64,000 bases of DNA from Sipunculus nudus (lineage: Eukaryota > Annelida > Sipuncula > Golfingiida > Sipunculidae): NCBI GenBank assembly GCA_026874595.1, contig CM049315.1:59208889-59272888 (forward strand), in the 5' to 3' direction. The notes beneath the pieces were generated by a model that was not told the origin of the DNA, ran no database searches, and was given only the letters and a program-made list of their open reading frames with translations. Below are positions 12,401 to 24,889 of this stretch, piece by piece. The position numbers were made by a program, and so were the translations under genes. Numbering within the stretch: the first letter of the stretch is position 1; each line of letters opens with the position of its first letter.

Positions 12401-15400
12401 CACCAATATTAATTCATAATAATAACTTTATTAATAATATGAATATCAATAATACCTAAACTACTGAAAAGGACAACCCCTAGCAAATTTATATATTTTT
12501 AATTATTTTTTACAAAATTAAAACTTTGATAAATTTAATTTTAATTTTAATTAATTTATATTCTAATCTGTGCAACAATTTTTTAACCACAATTTAAGAT
12601 AAAAACTTACACAATACAATTGCTTTCTCTTTCAAACGAACACAAAACGTTGCATTTATCGACTACAAAACCTCAATAAAATAACTGAATACATCAAAGG
12701 TAACCATTCTTTACTTTTACAGTTACTCTTCTGGTAATTATTATTATAATAACAATTATAATTAGAATATATAGAAAAATATGAAAGGTTCCTTTTTTAG
12801 GGCCCCTATAGTGATCCCCGTGTCAGTCCGTCCTTTCGTCCTTCCGTTAGTGACACTTTCTTTCGCGTGCGATAACTCTAACCTATCGAATTACAGACCT
12901 GTCGGAATTCCGATATGCCTGCCACAGCCGGATCGCTTTTTTTATTTCCCGCGTGATAACTCAACAGCAACCTACTGAGGCTTTCCCATGCGGCTTTCCC
13001 AAATTCACAAGGATGATTGGTACCTATGACGGCTCCAGACCTGTAGAATTACAGACCTGTTTGAATTCCAATATGGCCGCCACAGCCAGATTGCTGAATT
13101 TCTTTTGCGCGTTATAACTCAACAACAACCTACTGCAGCTTTTCCAAATTCACAGGGATGATTGGTACCTATGAGGGCTCCAGACCTATTGAATGACAGA
13201 CCTGTCGGAATTCCAATATGGCTGCGACAGCCTGATCCCTGATTTTCTTTTGCGCGCGATAACTCAACAGCAACCTATAGCAGCTTTCCCAAATTCACAT
13301 GGATGGTTGGTACCTATGAGGGCTACAGACTTATTGAATTACAGACCTGTTAAAATTCCAATATGGCTGCCACAGCCAGATCGCTGGTTTTCTTTTGCGC
13401 GCGACAACTTAACAACAACCTACTGCAGCTTTCCCAATTTCACAGGGATCATTGGTGACTATGAGGGCTCAAGACCAATTGAATTACAGACTTGCTCAAA
13501 ATCAAATATGGCCATCAGACTACGCTTGGTGATTTTCTATTGCACACATTATTTCAGACATATCCTCTTTAATATCATTTGATCAAGTAGGATTTTTCCC
13601 TCATGCTTATGGATAAAAACCTGTTTTTGTTTGTCATATTTTTTTTTCAAATTTAACTTAATTGTTCACCCACATGTAAACTAGCCCAGCACTACCAGAA
13701 ATGCGGGGCCCTCTGAGGGCCATCGTCCGACCACATCAAGTTATTCATGGTTCATATGAAGTACTGTTTAGTAGTATTTCATATACCTGGAAACCCAGGC
13801 AAGGTGTTGGACAAGACAGCAATCATTTATTTTGAATAATACCACATTAATTATACAAAATATGAAAGTTTTTGGTGGGAGGTGCATTATTGCCCTGTTT
13901 GAAATATGGATTGGCATTAAGATGTGAATAGTGATTAATGTGCAGGGATTTGATGATATTTCTAATATTTATTGGTCCGGGGGCAGTTTAGACTATGTTT
14001 TTTATAAGCCATACAAATTATGAAGCATTTATGAATGGAACACATTTTGGTAAGTTGACAATGTGTTTTCCTCAGTGTTAGTTGGTCACAAAAACATGAT
14101 ATCCTATATAAAGTCTTTCAAGTTTGATTGCAGTTTTTTTTTTTACAGTATGAGACATCACTTGTTACCACTACTGACATTCATATATTCATGTATAAGC
14201 CTATGATGAGCACCAAATGTTTGCAAATTTGCAAGATTATAATATACATATAAAAATCTATGTGGCACTATTAATTTTGTTTTAGAGAGGAGACTGAATT
14301 AACAGTTGAGTATTCTTGTATATTCGGTAGTATTAGTTTTAGGGGAGACTGCACCATTTAGTGTATTTTCATGTAAGTTATAGGCTATCATTGGATTTTT
14401 TTCACCAAAATTGAACATATTCAAAGTTATATAAGCTATACTGAAGACAAGTCCTCTAAGATCTTAAACTTCCTTATCATTTCTGTCCTACGATCTTATA
14501 TTCACAAGAGTCATCTCAGATAGAACTGACCAAATATGATCTGTTGCAGTAAATAGGCTTGTGCCTTTTATTTCAATGGGTTAAGTGTAGCCTAATTTAT
14601 TGGGATAATAAAGTTACTGTGGACCATGGCAGAAAGTCTTTTATTTTGATACTGATCAAAGATGCATTGATTCTATTATATAGGTAAACTGTGCTGATTA
14701 TATGGCTGGCAGTCAAGCTGGGCTGGGCTTCTTGCCTTACGGCCCAGTGCGAATGCGCCAGTTGGGGGGCTTTGTTTGCAAACATCGGATGTGTCTATAT
14801 GGAGACCAACTTACAAGACACCGTTATTGCAGGACCTGCATCGGTATGGGAATGACCTACTTTTTACAGTGACCTACATTCTTCTTTGCGACTACTTCCT
14901 TGTTTGTGACCTGCTTTTAAATATTATCACCTCTCTCCACTTTGACCAGCTTTCATTAACAAGGTCTACTTTATTGATGAAACTTACTTAAATGTGAAAC
15001 TACTTTAAGCTGCTTAAATGTTACCTGTGAACTTCTCTCTACACTGTGACCTACTTTCTACACCGTGATCTACATTCTTCACTGTGACCTACTCTTCATA
15101 CCTTGACGTACTTTTTTCACTGTGACCTACTTTCTACAGTGTGACCTACTTTCTACAGTGTGACCTACTTTCTACAGTGTGACCTACTTTCTACAGTGTG
15201 ACCACTTTCTTCACTGTGACCTACATTCTTCACGGTGACCTCTTGTTTGAGCATCCGAGTCTCTTGGAAGTTGAAGTCATAGTGAGTGTCCCTCACTACT
15301 GTTGGTAGCTCCCTTCCATCGCGGACATTGATGGACACACCAAGGAGATGACTATGCAGCGTTGATCCAACCACATGGAGCTCACTTACATTCCCCATAC

Positions 15401-17739
15401 TCTAACAAGAAGGAGAAGAAGAAGAAGTAGAACTAGAAGAAGAAGAACAACAACAATAACATATAATAATAATAATAATAACATTATCATCATTATTATT
15501 ATCAATGTTTATATTATTATTATTATTATTATTATAAAATTAATTTATAGATATGACAAATATAAATAAATTGTGCCACTAGTAAAATATTATAACGCAC
15601 CATCAACTATTTGAATGAAATACAGGAAGGTGTAGGGGGAAAAACAGAACTGTAAATTGTGCGTTCATATTTACCTGTTCCAGACATTCGCGCACACAAT
15701 GGCCGTAGCTAGAAAGGCCTTTAAACATTGGTGGGATCAGGTGCCAGCGATGAACATTCAACCCAGCTTCAATAATACCTATATCGTTCTGTCTCAAAGT
15801 GGGCGTGTACGTCAGTCGTATTCCAGACGAATCAAATAGACCTGGTTGAAGATAAGCCAAATGAAAAGTTGGTTTTCTTAATTTTGCACCCCCCCCCCCC
15901 TCCCATTAGATAGTTTTGATATTCAGTAAACATTTATCATTTTTTTGCCTGTTTAGCAAAACGATTCCGTATTAAATAATCATGTGATCCCCTGATTAAT
16001 GTTTCCCTTTTGTGCCTGTTTAGCAAAACGATTCCGTAATAACATGTGATCCCCCGATTAAAATTTCCCTGTTTTGCCTGTTTAGCGAAACGATTCTGTT
16101 ATAATCATGTGATCCCCTGATTAATATTTCCCTTTTTTGCCTGTTTAGCAAAACGATTCCGTAATAACATGTCATCCCCTGATTAAAATTTCCCTTTTTA
16201 GCCTGTTTAGCGAAACAATTCTGTTATAATCATGTTATCCCCTGAATAAAATTTCCTTTTTTTTTCCTGTTTAGCGAAACAATTCTGTTATAAACATTTC
16301 TCTGGACAGTCCTGAAATGTCTGTGTATCTTTCTCACCAGCAGTTTGACTGGGGTTGTCGTAGTGAGTCTCCAGTCTTATGTAGGCTGAGGAGTGACCAG
16401 GGCCGATCGGGAATCCAGCATGGGCCGGGAGCACGATAGGCTGTAAACACATAACACGACACAATCAGCAGGTTAAGTCAGAAAACTTTTAGGTATTATG
16501 TTTGTACGTTGTGAAATTGTCGGTCATCATGCCGGCATGATTATTATAGGTATCTTTAGATATGTTTGAAATATTACAAGAAGTGACAACCTCGGCAGAG
16601 GTAATAGAACTCATAATTAATTTTTTTGGGAAATCCTTGGTTTATGGTGTTTGATACACCGTTCCTTGGTCTCTTATGTTGCCGTTGGAAGATTATGCCC
16701 CTTTTATATATATATAGATAAATTCTAGACTACATGTGCTATGATATGTTCAAGTTTACATCCACATTTACCGTATTTCCGTTGGAACAGGGACGCGATA
16801 CTTCGGCCGGGTTCATCCTGAAATGTTTTTCAATGGACCTTATTCACGCGCCAGTTGGCGCAGTGTCTGATAGATTGCGCTGAGATAGACATTACGGATA
16901 ATTCCCAAAACAATGTGTTCAGGATTAATAGGGAAACATGGAAACCCCCTTAAGTCACACTCGGCATCGAAGTCTACACTAAAAAGGGACATTTCCCAGT
17001 CATGGGCATTAAGGGTTTGGTGACAACGGTTTATTTGCACCATGGCAGTTATAATTTAGATATACCACAAGGCCGCATGCAGTCACACAGAACATGTTAT
17101 TGGCAATCGAATGCAACATTGTCGTATATATAATAAAGTAATGTATAAGAATCGCAAGACAAGTTCCCTACCTCCTGAACTGCATGCATGATTTCTTCCA
17201 ACTCTAAAACTTTCAAACTTCATTAACACTTACCCCTCCGCCAATAGCCCAGGCGAACATTACACTGTTACAAGCTTGGATATCTCCCGGCATGTTGGGT
17301 ACGTAACATTGGTGGCCGAAGCCCTCGTAGCTACTGTTGAATGACGGTAAACAGGCGTAAATAAGGATATGGTGGACCAGGGACTCGTGGCCAGACTGTA
17401 CGATCGGCTCCACCTGGAAAGTATGGACAGGCAACGTAGTAGTTTTAAAGGTGTCCGCGTGTTATGTATATTCATGAAATGTAATAGCAGTGATATTTAA
17501 TAATATTCTGCAAAATTTGTATTAGGTAATCCATTTCTGACGCCTGTAAAATATACACATACTTCTTGCACTACTATCATAACCAAATCAAAAGTAAAAA
17601 AAATAATATACAATGTATGTTTCATTCATGACAAAAGCATATTTTTTCTTTCATGCGCAATATCGTATTTTGGTCAAGCGATCCTGTTGTATTTAACAGA
17701 CACATTTGGACTACGTTTATGAAAATATATAACCAAAAC

Positions 17740-17788
<49 letters not shown>

Positions 17789-20700
17789 TATATATATATA
17801 TATATATATATATAAGTTGATAAAAAAGAGACACAGGGCCTGACACCCTGGTGGTTCGCCGGGAAACTAAGAAAGCCAAAATGAGCTGTAAGCACAGGAT
17901 AATACACATTGTGGCAAGTCACTGAGTACCTGATCCCGAGAAGCTGCTGTGTGTGTAAACAACGGATAACTCGTATCCGACGCACAGACATGCCACACGC
18001 ATGAATTATTTGGCGTATTGAGCACCTGGGGCCCAAACAGTTTAGATGAAGGGATATTTCTAAGTTCTCAAGCGTTTTGTGACAGCTTCGTATGTTAGTA
18101 AAACTTTACCCACTAGATTTATCTTAATTATACTGCATGAACCATTACTTCAGACATCAACACTGCCAATTTCACAGCATCTCCTTAAATATTTTTCTCC
18201 AATCATTATGATGTCAACAATGTCTAACATCCACATCACTTTCATACTTGAACAACTTTTTTCTTCAAGGATAGGTTCATGTCTTACAAACGGAACTCAT
18301 TCAAGATGATAACCCCTATGATTCCAAAAAGGGATGAAACAACACATCCGATAATCGATGCACTAATTCGAAGCCAGTAATTAATCGAAAATTAAAAATG
18401 AATTTCATTTCTTTCATTATCGTACCTTTAAGCTTAATAATAAAGCACAGAACAATAATTTATGCATGATGTGGTGAGCACTGATATAATCCACACCTAT
18501 ATTATATTTTTGTGAAGTATTGCATGAGAAGATTTAATCATGGAGTTGGAATTTGATTGAAAACTGAATGAAATCCCTTATTTAACTAGATGATTGCAAT
18601 CGCCAAGCGATTACTGGAATAATGTAACCTAAGGTGGTTGGTTACATATGTGCGAAAGTGGTACGGTCACCAAAAGCAAACCGCCAAAATGTTCAGGGGA
18701 CAATCTTTCGTTAACAGACATCAGATATCGGTATAATCCTCTTTGAGCAAACAAGCAAGACGACCAGAGGTCACGCGCTTGCCGGCATTTGGACAAGCAG
18801 TAATACCACAGTGAAAGTCGGTGAGGACAGTGTGACGAAAAAATAAGGTACCATGAGCGGATTTAGGGGGATTTTTTCGACCTTACAAAAAAAATGTGTG
18901 GAAAAAATCAAAGTACACCGTCACGCTTCAAATTACAATGTATGTTTTGCTTTATAATGCATGCATTTAAGCTACCCCAGATTGCACGGTTACAACCTTA
19001 ATTTAAAAAAAAAATTCTACACCTTTAGGGGGGAGGGTACCGCCTCCAAACTCCCCCCCCCCCGGCTCACCTGGGTCAGTTAAAGGTATGAGGACAATAA
19101 AATTTTGACATGTTTTGATGACCTTGACCTCAAAATTTAACTATTTAAAATATACAGCTTCCAGAAATCGTTCCGATATACGATATGTGTACGTTACAAA
19201 ATGAGTCCCGGTAAACTGTGGCCTGTAGAATGCTATACCATATTTGACCTAATAAGCCCCCCCCCCCCTCCCCCCCCCCCCCCCCGTGATTTGGGAGATC
19301 ACTTTAAAAAAAAACTAAAGGATGAGCCATCCAAACCTCATTTCTCTTCCTAGCCAATATAACCTGGGGCAACGTAATGCTTTCATTTCTCAGTCCCCGC
19401 CAAGCTTAAAAGTTACCGCCAGTAATCCGTCAGGGTTTATCATCTCATAAAATAATAATATTAGTTACACAGAAAAGAATCAGTGATCAAGTGTGTCATA
19501 GATAACATTGACTGACTGTGTCCGTGAAGGCCGACCCTGCAGGTGGCCATGCTGATCGGGTGTCATGAATACAGGTACGTATGTGGATGTATTATGCAAT
19601 GAAATATTTATACTTACCCGATTTGCACGTGTACAGGACGATAAACTTTATCCTAAAAATCCTAAAAATTATTTGGCAAAGAAGGGCCGCCGTCTTATAT
19701 AGGGTACAAAGTTTCAGCGTCCTCAGGGCCGCCAAGGATAATTTACGGCAATCAGCATTATTACGTTGGTCGAAAAGGACGCCGTGAATATCAGTGACCA
19801 TGTATGTATGGTGGATATATTCACATTATAGAGAACATAACAATGCTTTGTTTTTGTTTGAATTTATCGTTTATACATCAGATTTACATGTGCACATACT
19901 TAAATAATTGGTGAGAAAAGGTTGGCCCTTGCCGCATTGACACAAGGATTTTAACTGAATCAATATATGAAAGCCCCTCTGACAGTAGAGCCAGTGATTT
20001 TCCGCGGTCGCGGACGGAATCGCGGAACTGACAGACCAACACGGAATTCCCAATCCTAAAAATATGTTTTAATGTATTTTTTAGCAAAAAAATATCTCGG
20101 CAATTCACTTGAAACATGTAGGCAGTGATATAATTGTCGATCCCGCTGACAGCGTGCGGGGCTTACCGAGGTACTCAAGATCCCAGAGCCCTGGGTTTAT
20201 TTGTGTATACAGCGCTCGCGCAAGGGATGGTGGGACTTGCCTACTTGGCTAAATGCCATCCAGTAGCACGTTATATGCATATTAAAACAAGGATGATTTT
20301 TCATATGGTGCCGTATTTACCCCCCCCCCCCCGTAAAATGTTCACGAGTCCAGTGAATGCGGACTATGTCAGCTGGCTTGCACACTGACATACACGGAGA
20401 CTCGCTCATGGCACTTCGATTACAAGACAACCAGCAACGCGTTATAATGATAAATATGAAGCGGCCTTTCCTCAGGTGACGCGAAATTCAATGTTTGTCA
20501 AGCTTGTATTATTTTGCCTTGGTGCAAGGCTGAGAATTACACACCGGGAGACCCGGGCCATACAAAATCTCATTTCAGTTATTAACCCATAACAAGTATT
20601 ATTGGCCTGCGTCAAGAAATGAATGTATTTTAACGGGTCAACAAAGTTCAAGAAAGGAACCCTGTTTCCGCGGGATATAAATATGACAATTTTAAAACTA

Positions 20701-23700
20701 AACCCCGGATTTGGTGCGTATACCCACTGAAATTAATACAAAACGTTAGAGTCTGAGGGCCAGTATTTCAGCTTTTTTTTTAAACTTTTGCATGTAATAT
20801 CATGCACAATGAAGGAAAAAAAGGACAATTATTGGCGATGCTATTCCATGTCATACATCGGCTCAGCTGTCAAAGGTATTTGCGCAAGGTGACTGACATA
20901 ATCGGGGTACCGATGTACCGTTCTATATTTTCCATTTATGAAATAAATACTGTTTAACCTACCTTTATATGATCATTTTATATATTTTACTACCTTATGA
21001 GGCGGTGACATTTATTAAAGAGTGCATTTATTACCATCCTTATTTTTTCTCTTCACCTGCAAAGGAAATCTCGAATTGCAGTCATTCATAAAATTCTCTC
21101 ATACAACACAAAATAAAATCGTCTGCAAATCGGTATCACTTTGATAATTATTAGTTTTCAAAACTTCACACAACTATCGCAAAGATCGTTGTTTTTTTTC
21201 TGAATTGCCAAACACGTGTACACAAGCAGCAGTGTTGAATTAAGAGGATCGTAACGCACTTTGGAAGTTGGCAGGGGGAGGGGGCTTATTAGTTATTAGC
21301 GATTACTGAAAAATTGTGGCCAGCAGAGTACTGACAAACAAAAATCGTGACAAACTTACAATCAGACATACGAAAATGAGCAACATGCTGGCAAAGAGTG
21401 AATCGTTCCTCCAAATCGCCATCGGATGAATAGTAAACTTTAACATTTTCCTGCACAACTACCATCAGGTTTGCATTGTAATCCATACATGTTTTATATT
21501 CATATAAACTTTATTTATTTTACATGGATTGTACAACTAGTTATAATAACTAATACGAGGCACTCTCCATGGCACGGATGTTTGCCCTCGGTAGTCTGTA
21601 AGGGTGAATTAAACCGGAGGACTTTGAGAAAACCACCGACCTTGGACGGGCCACTACAACCCACTCTCATGGCCACACCGGGAATCGAACCCAGGTCGTC
21701 AGCGGAGAAAGCCGAGCGTTTTACCACTCAGCTGTCCAGGTCCCACATGTAATTTACAGCCATAAATACAGCAAAAATGATAGATATGGAGGAAAATCAA
21801 ATTTATTCCCAACATCGTGAAACTAGTTAAATGTAATCAAAAGGTTTAGAAGTAATATTAACTATGAGCATACCTTGATGACGTGGTGTTTGCTGGTCAG
21901 GGTCGGCATAGCAAAGACCTGGCACCAGTACGTCGTATGCCTAATTGGTACGCTCACCTGTCAGTCAATACAAAAGTTATTTTTAGCTTTAGTAATCATT
22001 TTTTTATAAACCATTTATTCATAAAATTGTAGGGACTATAGGGGAAAAATTAAATTTTGTGAAATGTTATTTTTATCAAATCTCTTGTTTGTTAGAATAT
22101 ATAAAGAATAACAAAGAACAACTGATACTTAAAACCACGGGCTTTTAAACCTTACATATGAAATCTATTGTGGTCATATTACTACTAAAATGTTTAATTG
22201 AAATGTTTTCTCAACTTTTCTTAATCAGTAATGAAAATTTGAAATAGCAATTGATACATTACATAACACTGTTGGATATCTTCTTATATAGTGATCTTTA
22301 ACGACATTTAGGGTATAATGATTAAAGCGCTTGGGTTAAAGCAGACATATTCCTGTTACCACTCGTTAATACTTTAAACAAATATCCTTGCAAAAATAAT
22401 ACTTTCGATATCATAGAAATAAGAAAGAATCTGCTAACATTAGGGTTGAGGAAGTCCACAATGACGGCGTCCTTAGGGAGGGTGGTTTCCACAGTAGGGT
22501 TGATGACCTGTATACTCTTGGTGCCTCTGAACGTTCCGTGGTACGATATCCCACTGGGATCGGAAGGGTCGGCCTCTCCGTAAGCCCAGATCACTCGCAC
22601 GGTTCCGTCCTACAGTAAAACACAAATCCACATTATATAATATTATATTATATCATATTATATCATATAATATCATGTTTATTTCGTAAAAAGAAGGCAC
22701 CTAATTTGAAAAAAAAGGTTAACAAAGGAAGAAAAATTTGTTTATTCAATGTAGAAATACATAACTGTAAGTCAAGGAAACCTAGGTCAAAACTGGCCAT
22801 GTCAGTTATGCCATCTCTTAAATTCACTTAGACCTGCACGATGCTTCCTATAGTCTGTTCTTCTCCGTGGATACCCGGTGACGTTACTTTGCAAGAAAGT
22901 TCATTCATTTCAATCATATGTACATTATATTTTATATTTTTCACATATATAATTTATATTGTAACCAATAAATTAGACAGATCATGTCTCCCTCTGTGAG
23001 TTATTAAAGAAACAAGTAATTTATTTAACCTGCACATACATAAAATCAGTTTGATTAATCTCCTCTCCATCTACATGCTCGAAGGGAGACTCCTAGCCAC
23101 TGACAAAACAAAACTTGACTCTGAAGCACAGGGTAGTTTCCAGACGTCACGTAAACCTCTGTTATAGGCACTATAAACTGTACACTTCATACTTTTATGC
23201 GTCATAATCCAAGTGTAGCATCCAAAGAAAGATGTATAAAATGACTTGAAAAGATTATACACAATTTGTCGAGGTGAACCGATGAAATTAGCTAAAAATC
23301 ATTAAATAACAGAAAATAAAATACCCTGCTTTTTCTGTAATTCACTATTGTCATCAAAGTTGTTTCTGATGAGAAATACACAGAAAAATCAATAAAGATG
23401 TCGGCAAACTGTCGGAGCAGACAGATATACATGGATGAAAATATAACCTCAAACCAAATTTATCGACGGAGAAATGAAATCTCGGTAAACTATTTCCCCC
23501 TTTGAACCGACAGTCTGCTTGCATTTCCTTAGACGCATCAAACTTTATCTATCCCGTGTCTGACGCGTTCATAGGGTCACATAATATTTACACATCATTA
23601 GAAGGACTTAATCTTATTCTACAAAGTCCTAAGCTTGTGAGTGAAAAGTGGTAGTACTCATTAACCCGCCAACAAGACACAACTGGTGTAATGTCAGCAA

Positions 23701-24386
23701 GCACCGTGATTACTAACTGTCTTACCAAAGTACGGCGCCAGTTTGCGCCTCAAGCAAGTTGAATGACCTCGTTGGTGTATCATATGATTCTCTGTAGTTT
23801 GCGGACCAGTGCTCACGGTGTACACCGTCCTACAGTAAGACGTTGCTCACTTCAAAGTAGTTCATACAGAACGGTGTCCCTGAACAGAAACACAGCGTCT
23901 TTTAGTGCGAACACTTAATAGGTTCTTGGAACTTCAAACTTTACAAGCAGACAGATCATGGTAAATGTTTCCTTAAACCCACATTATGTCACTGTGACCT
24001 TTATTTATGCGCCAAGGTCTTAGGGGATAAGTCAGTTTAATGGGTTATCGGCAATTAGATACGAGATAAAATGGAGTATTCGAATATGAAAGTTTAATGT
24101 ATATTTATGATACAGCGGCATATTTGGCGAATGGACTAACACCAGTTTTCTTTTACACTTCATGTGATGTCTTAACATCCTTCCAAAGGTATGGATACCT
24201 TAACCATAATATATTTAAGGATGACAATATATTACTTACAGTGATATCCACGTCGTTGCTGTCGCACGCTTTAAGTTTCCGTGAGAACCTGAGGACAGTG
24301 TGCGTGGCTGTTTCAGCGCCGTACAGCTGGGTCCAGTCCTGACTGGCATCCACCGTCGGTAGTTCATTACCGCTGGCGAAACGATC
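3297..24386 (-). CDS. MOXD1-like: MOXD1-type monooxygenase, left copy, exons 2-12 without a first exon
   Basis: Exons in transcript order: 24240-24386, 22439-22609, 21874-21957, 17234-17413, 16338-16440, 15675-15841, 15225-15401, 11279-11338, 10386-10510, 9922-10105, 3297-3428. All are open and in phase, together 509 codons plus stop. The copper ligands are kept: VHH, THY, LHSH and DEMC motifs are all present. It has no exon encoding the signal peptide or first DOMON half, since the arm homology ends inside intron 1 and no exon-1-like sequence lies upstream. Notable differences from the right copy: TTGG instead of the conserved TWGG at the exon 9/10 joint, lack of the HVR insertion, and a C-terminus 21 residues longer with a hydrophobic tail. 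It may be a 5'-truncated pseudogene, may use an unseen start, or may be expressed only when the spacer is inverted. Several percent divergence without a single frame break argues against long neutral decay. Confidence 0.85.
4060..9880. repeat. 41-bp minisatellite with about 1,678-bp higher-order repeat, intron 11 of left copy
   Basis: Tandem units of about 41 bases, core CGCTTTACACGGTAAAGG followed by a TATCGGGTATTGCTTGGACTAGT-like half with variants. Distinct variants recur at 4,500, 6,179 and 7,857 and at 5,031, 6,710 and 8,388, giving a 1,678-1,679-base higher-order period of about 41 monomers; a further 410-base step (8,388 to 8,798) adds ten monomers. Open frames of 79 codons inside it are a by-product of the repeat. 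Confidence 0.93.
9922..10105 (-). CDS. Left copy exon 11
   Basis: 184 bases; FYDQRRRRFLV to VRCEATSQNQYP. Conserved GTATGT donor, directly followed by the large intronic minisatellite. Confidence 0.85.
9950..9960. other. Junction of array flank and exon 11 (left)
   Basis: A short unique segment (9,881-9,921) separates the minisatellite from the exon-11 donor, the same arrangement as 47,836-47,889 in the right arm. Confidence 0.4.
10386..10510 (-). CDS. Left copy exon 10 (CuM methionine)
   Basis: 125 bases; STSDEMCLAYLYYYP is intact. Same donor choice as the right copy. Confidence 0.9.
10982..11046. repeat. (TA)n microsatellite, left intron 9
   Basis: Uninterrupted TA run of about 60 bases. 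Confidence 0.95.
11060..11160 (-). mobile_element. 3' fragment of a tRNA-derived SINE, left intron 9
   Basis: Matches the 3' half of the SINE at 31,711-31,985 and the right-arm fragment near 44,640-44,790; no tRNA head. Confidence 0.6.
11279..11338 (-). CDS. Left copy exon 9
   Basis: 60 bases, ends ACG-ACG before GTAAGG, so Thr replaces the Trp of the right copy at a position conserved in MOXD1. Confidence 0.87.
12240..12420. repeat. (TAA/TAT)n-rich microsatellite
   Basis: Imperfect trinucleotide tract with a run of pure ATT units near 12,365-12,400; inside the 3.3-kb insertion. Confidence 0.85.
12800..13540. repeat. About 150-bp tandem repeat, roughly five copies
   Basis: The landmark ATTACAGACCTGT recurs near 12,889, 13,048, 13,193, 13,338 and 13,481, a period of 143-159 bases. 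It lies within the 3.3-kb inserted element and explains the open frames there. Confidence 0.85.
15010..15235. repeat. 19-bp minisatellite spanning the exon-8 donor, left copy
   Basis: Units like GTGACCTACTTTCTACA repeat up to the donor of exon 8. On the coding strand each full unit contains a GTAGGT donor-like hexamer. Confidence 0.85.
15225..15401 (-). CDS. Left copy exon 8 (CuM histidines)
   Basis: 177 bases, nine fewer than the right exon because NVRDGREL lacks the HVR repeat. LHSHLLG and FNFQETRMLK are intact. Donor GTAGGT lies at the start of the same short tandem repeat. Confidence 0.9.
15415..15545. repeat. AAG/TAA-rich microsatellite, left intron 7
   Basis: Runs of AAG then AAT/ATT trinucleotides; the right arm has a similar tract at 42,440-42,600. 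Confidence 0.9.
15675..15841 (-). CDS. Left copy exon 7
   Basis: 167 bases, open throughout, same splice sites as the right copy; FDSSGIRLTYT and GHCVRECLEQ are kept. Confidence 0.92.
15950..16300. repeat. 61-bp minisatellite, left intron 6 (about 5-6 copies)
   Basis: Units contain GCCTGTTTAGCAAAACGATT, then CCGTAATAACATGTGATCCC and a T-rich end. Confidence 0.9.
16338..16440 (-). CDS. Left copy exon 6 (third CuH histidine)
   Basis: 103 bases, RLETHYDNP intact, phase 1 end, donor GTGAGA. Confidence 0.92.
17234..17413 (-). CDS. Left copy exon 5 (CuH histidines)
   Basis: 180 bases. ESLVHHILIYAC is intact, as are the cysteines and FAWAIGGG. Donor GTAAGT. Confidence 0.92.
17740..17815. repeat. 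(TA)n microsatellite, left intron 4
   Basis: TA run with a short break near 17,787. Confidence 0.95.
19249..21292. mobile_element. 2.0-kb left-arm-only insertion with TIR-like ends
   Basis: Ends read CTAATAAGCCCCC at the left and its complement at the right, an inverted repeat of 13 bases bordered by C and G runs. The right arm lacks this stretch between about 32,185 and 32,390, though the junction does not align cleanly. No transposase frame is visible. Confidence 0.55.
21505..21745 (-). mobile_element. tRNA-derived SINE, left intron 4
   Basis: On the minus strand it starts with a tRNA-like head, including a B-box match (GGTTCGATTCC), followed by a tRNA-unrelated body and an A-rich end. 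It has a matching copy at the same place in the right arm, so it predates the duplication. Confidence 0.8.
21874..21957 (-). CDS. Left copy exon 4
   Basis: 84 bases. VSVPIRHTTYWCQ to KHHVIK is kept, acceptor CTGACAG and donor GTATGC. Confidence 0.9.
22439..22609 (-). CDS. Left copy exon 3 (DOMON end)
   Basis: 171 bases, same acceptor and same unusual GTTAGC donor as the right arm. Only two amino-acid differences are visible (V/I and T/I). Confidence 0.85.
24240..24386 (-). CDS. Left copy exon 2 (DOMON)
   Basis: 147 bases, donor GTAAGT and acceptor GCAG on the minus strand. It differs from the right exon by four amino acids (V/A, Q/L, K/R, Y/N) and five silent changes. Confidence 0.9.
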
Positions 24387-24817
24387 CTGCAAAAGACACC
24401 TGAAAACAGTAAAACAAATACAAAAATTCAACGGCAAAAAGAACTAAAAATACACAAGGACTCGGTTTCCCACTACGTGAGGTACCTTTACTCTAAATCT
24501 CTATTAGAAATCCCGACAATTTCCGAAAAAAGGGTATTCTTGCTTTAAATATTAAAAAGTAATATATAAGTAAATATACTGAAACTGATACCCGTCCACT
24601 GGAATAAAGTGTTTACTGCATGGAAATTTAGATTTTTTTAGAAATAATACGTGTATTAGAAGAAAGCAGACACAGCTCAATTTATTTCTAGAAAGTGGCA
24701 CTTTACGAATTCACACAGCAGCAATATACGTCGGAAATCAAATCGTTAGTCTGTGAGGTCTTTGTCTGTCTGTCCCTCCCTCTTTCTTTCTCTCCCCACT
24801 CTTTCTCTCTCTGTCTC

Positions 24818-24824
<7 letters not shown>

Positions 24825-24884
<60 letters not shown>
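24825..24884. repeat. (TA)n microsatellite, left intron 1
   Basis: TA run following a pyrimidine-rich CTCTCT stretch; the right arm (27,125-27,150) has a much shorter run. Confidence 0.95.

Positions 24885-24889
<5 letters not shown>

Larger units (their letters stand above)
11480..14795. mobile_element. 3.3-kb DNA-transposon-like insertion in left intron 8, TATA duplication
   Basis: Bounded by an 11-base perfect terminal inverted repeat, GACACATCCGA at the left and its complement at the right, and flanked by direct TATA copies (11,476-11,479 and 14,796-14,799). The right arm at about 43,145-43,175 has the unoccupied site with a single copy. Inside are an AT-rich microsatellite region, a tandem repeat of about 150 bases and no recognisable transposase, so it looks non-autonomous. 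Confidence 0.8.
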
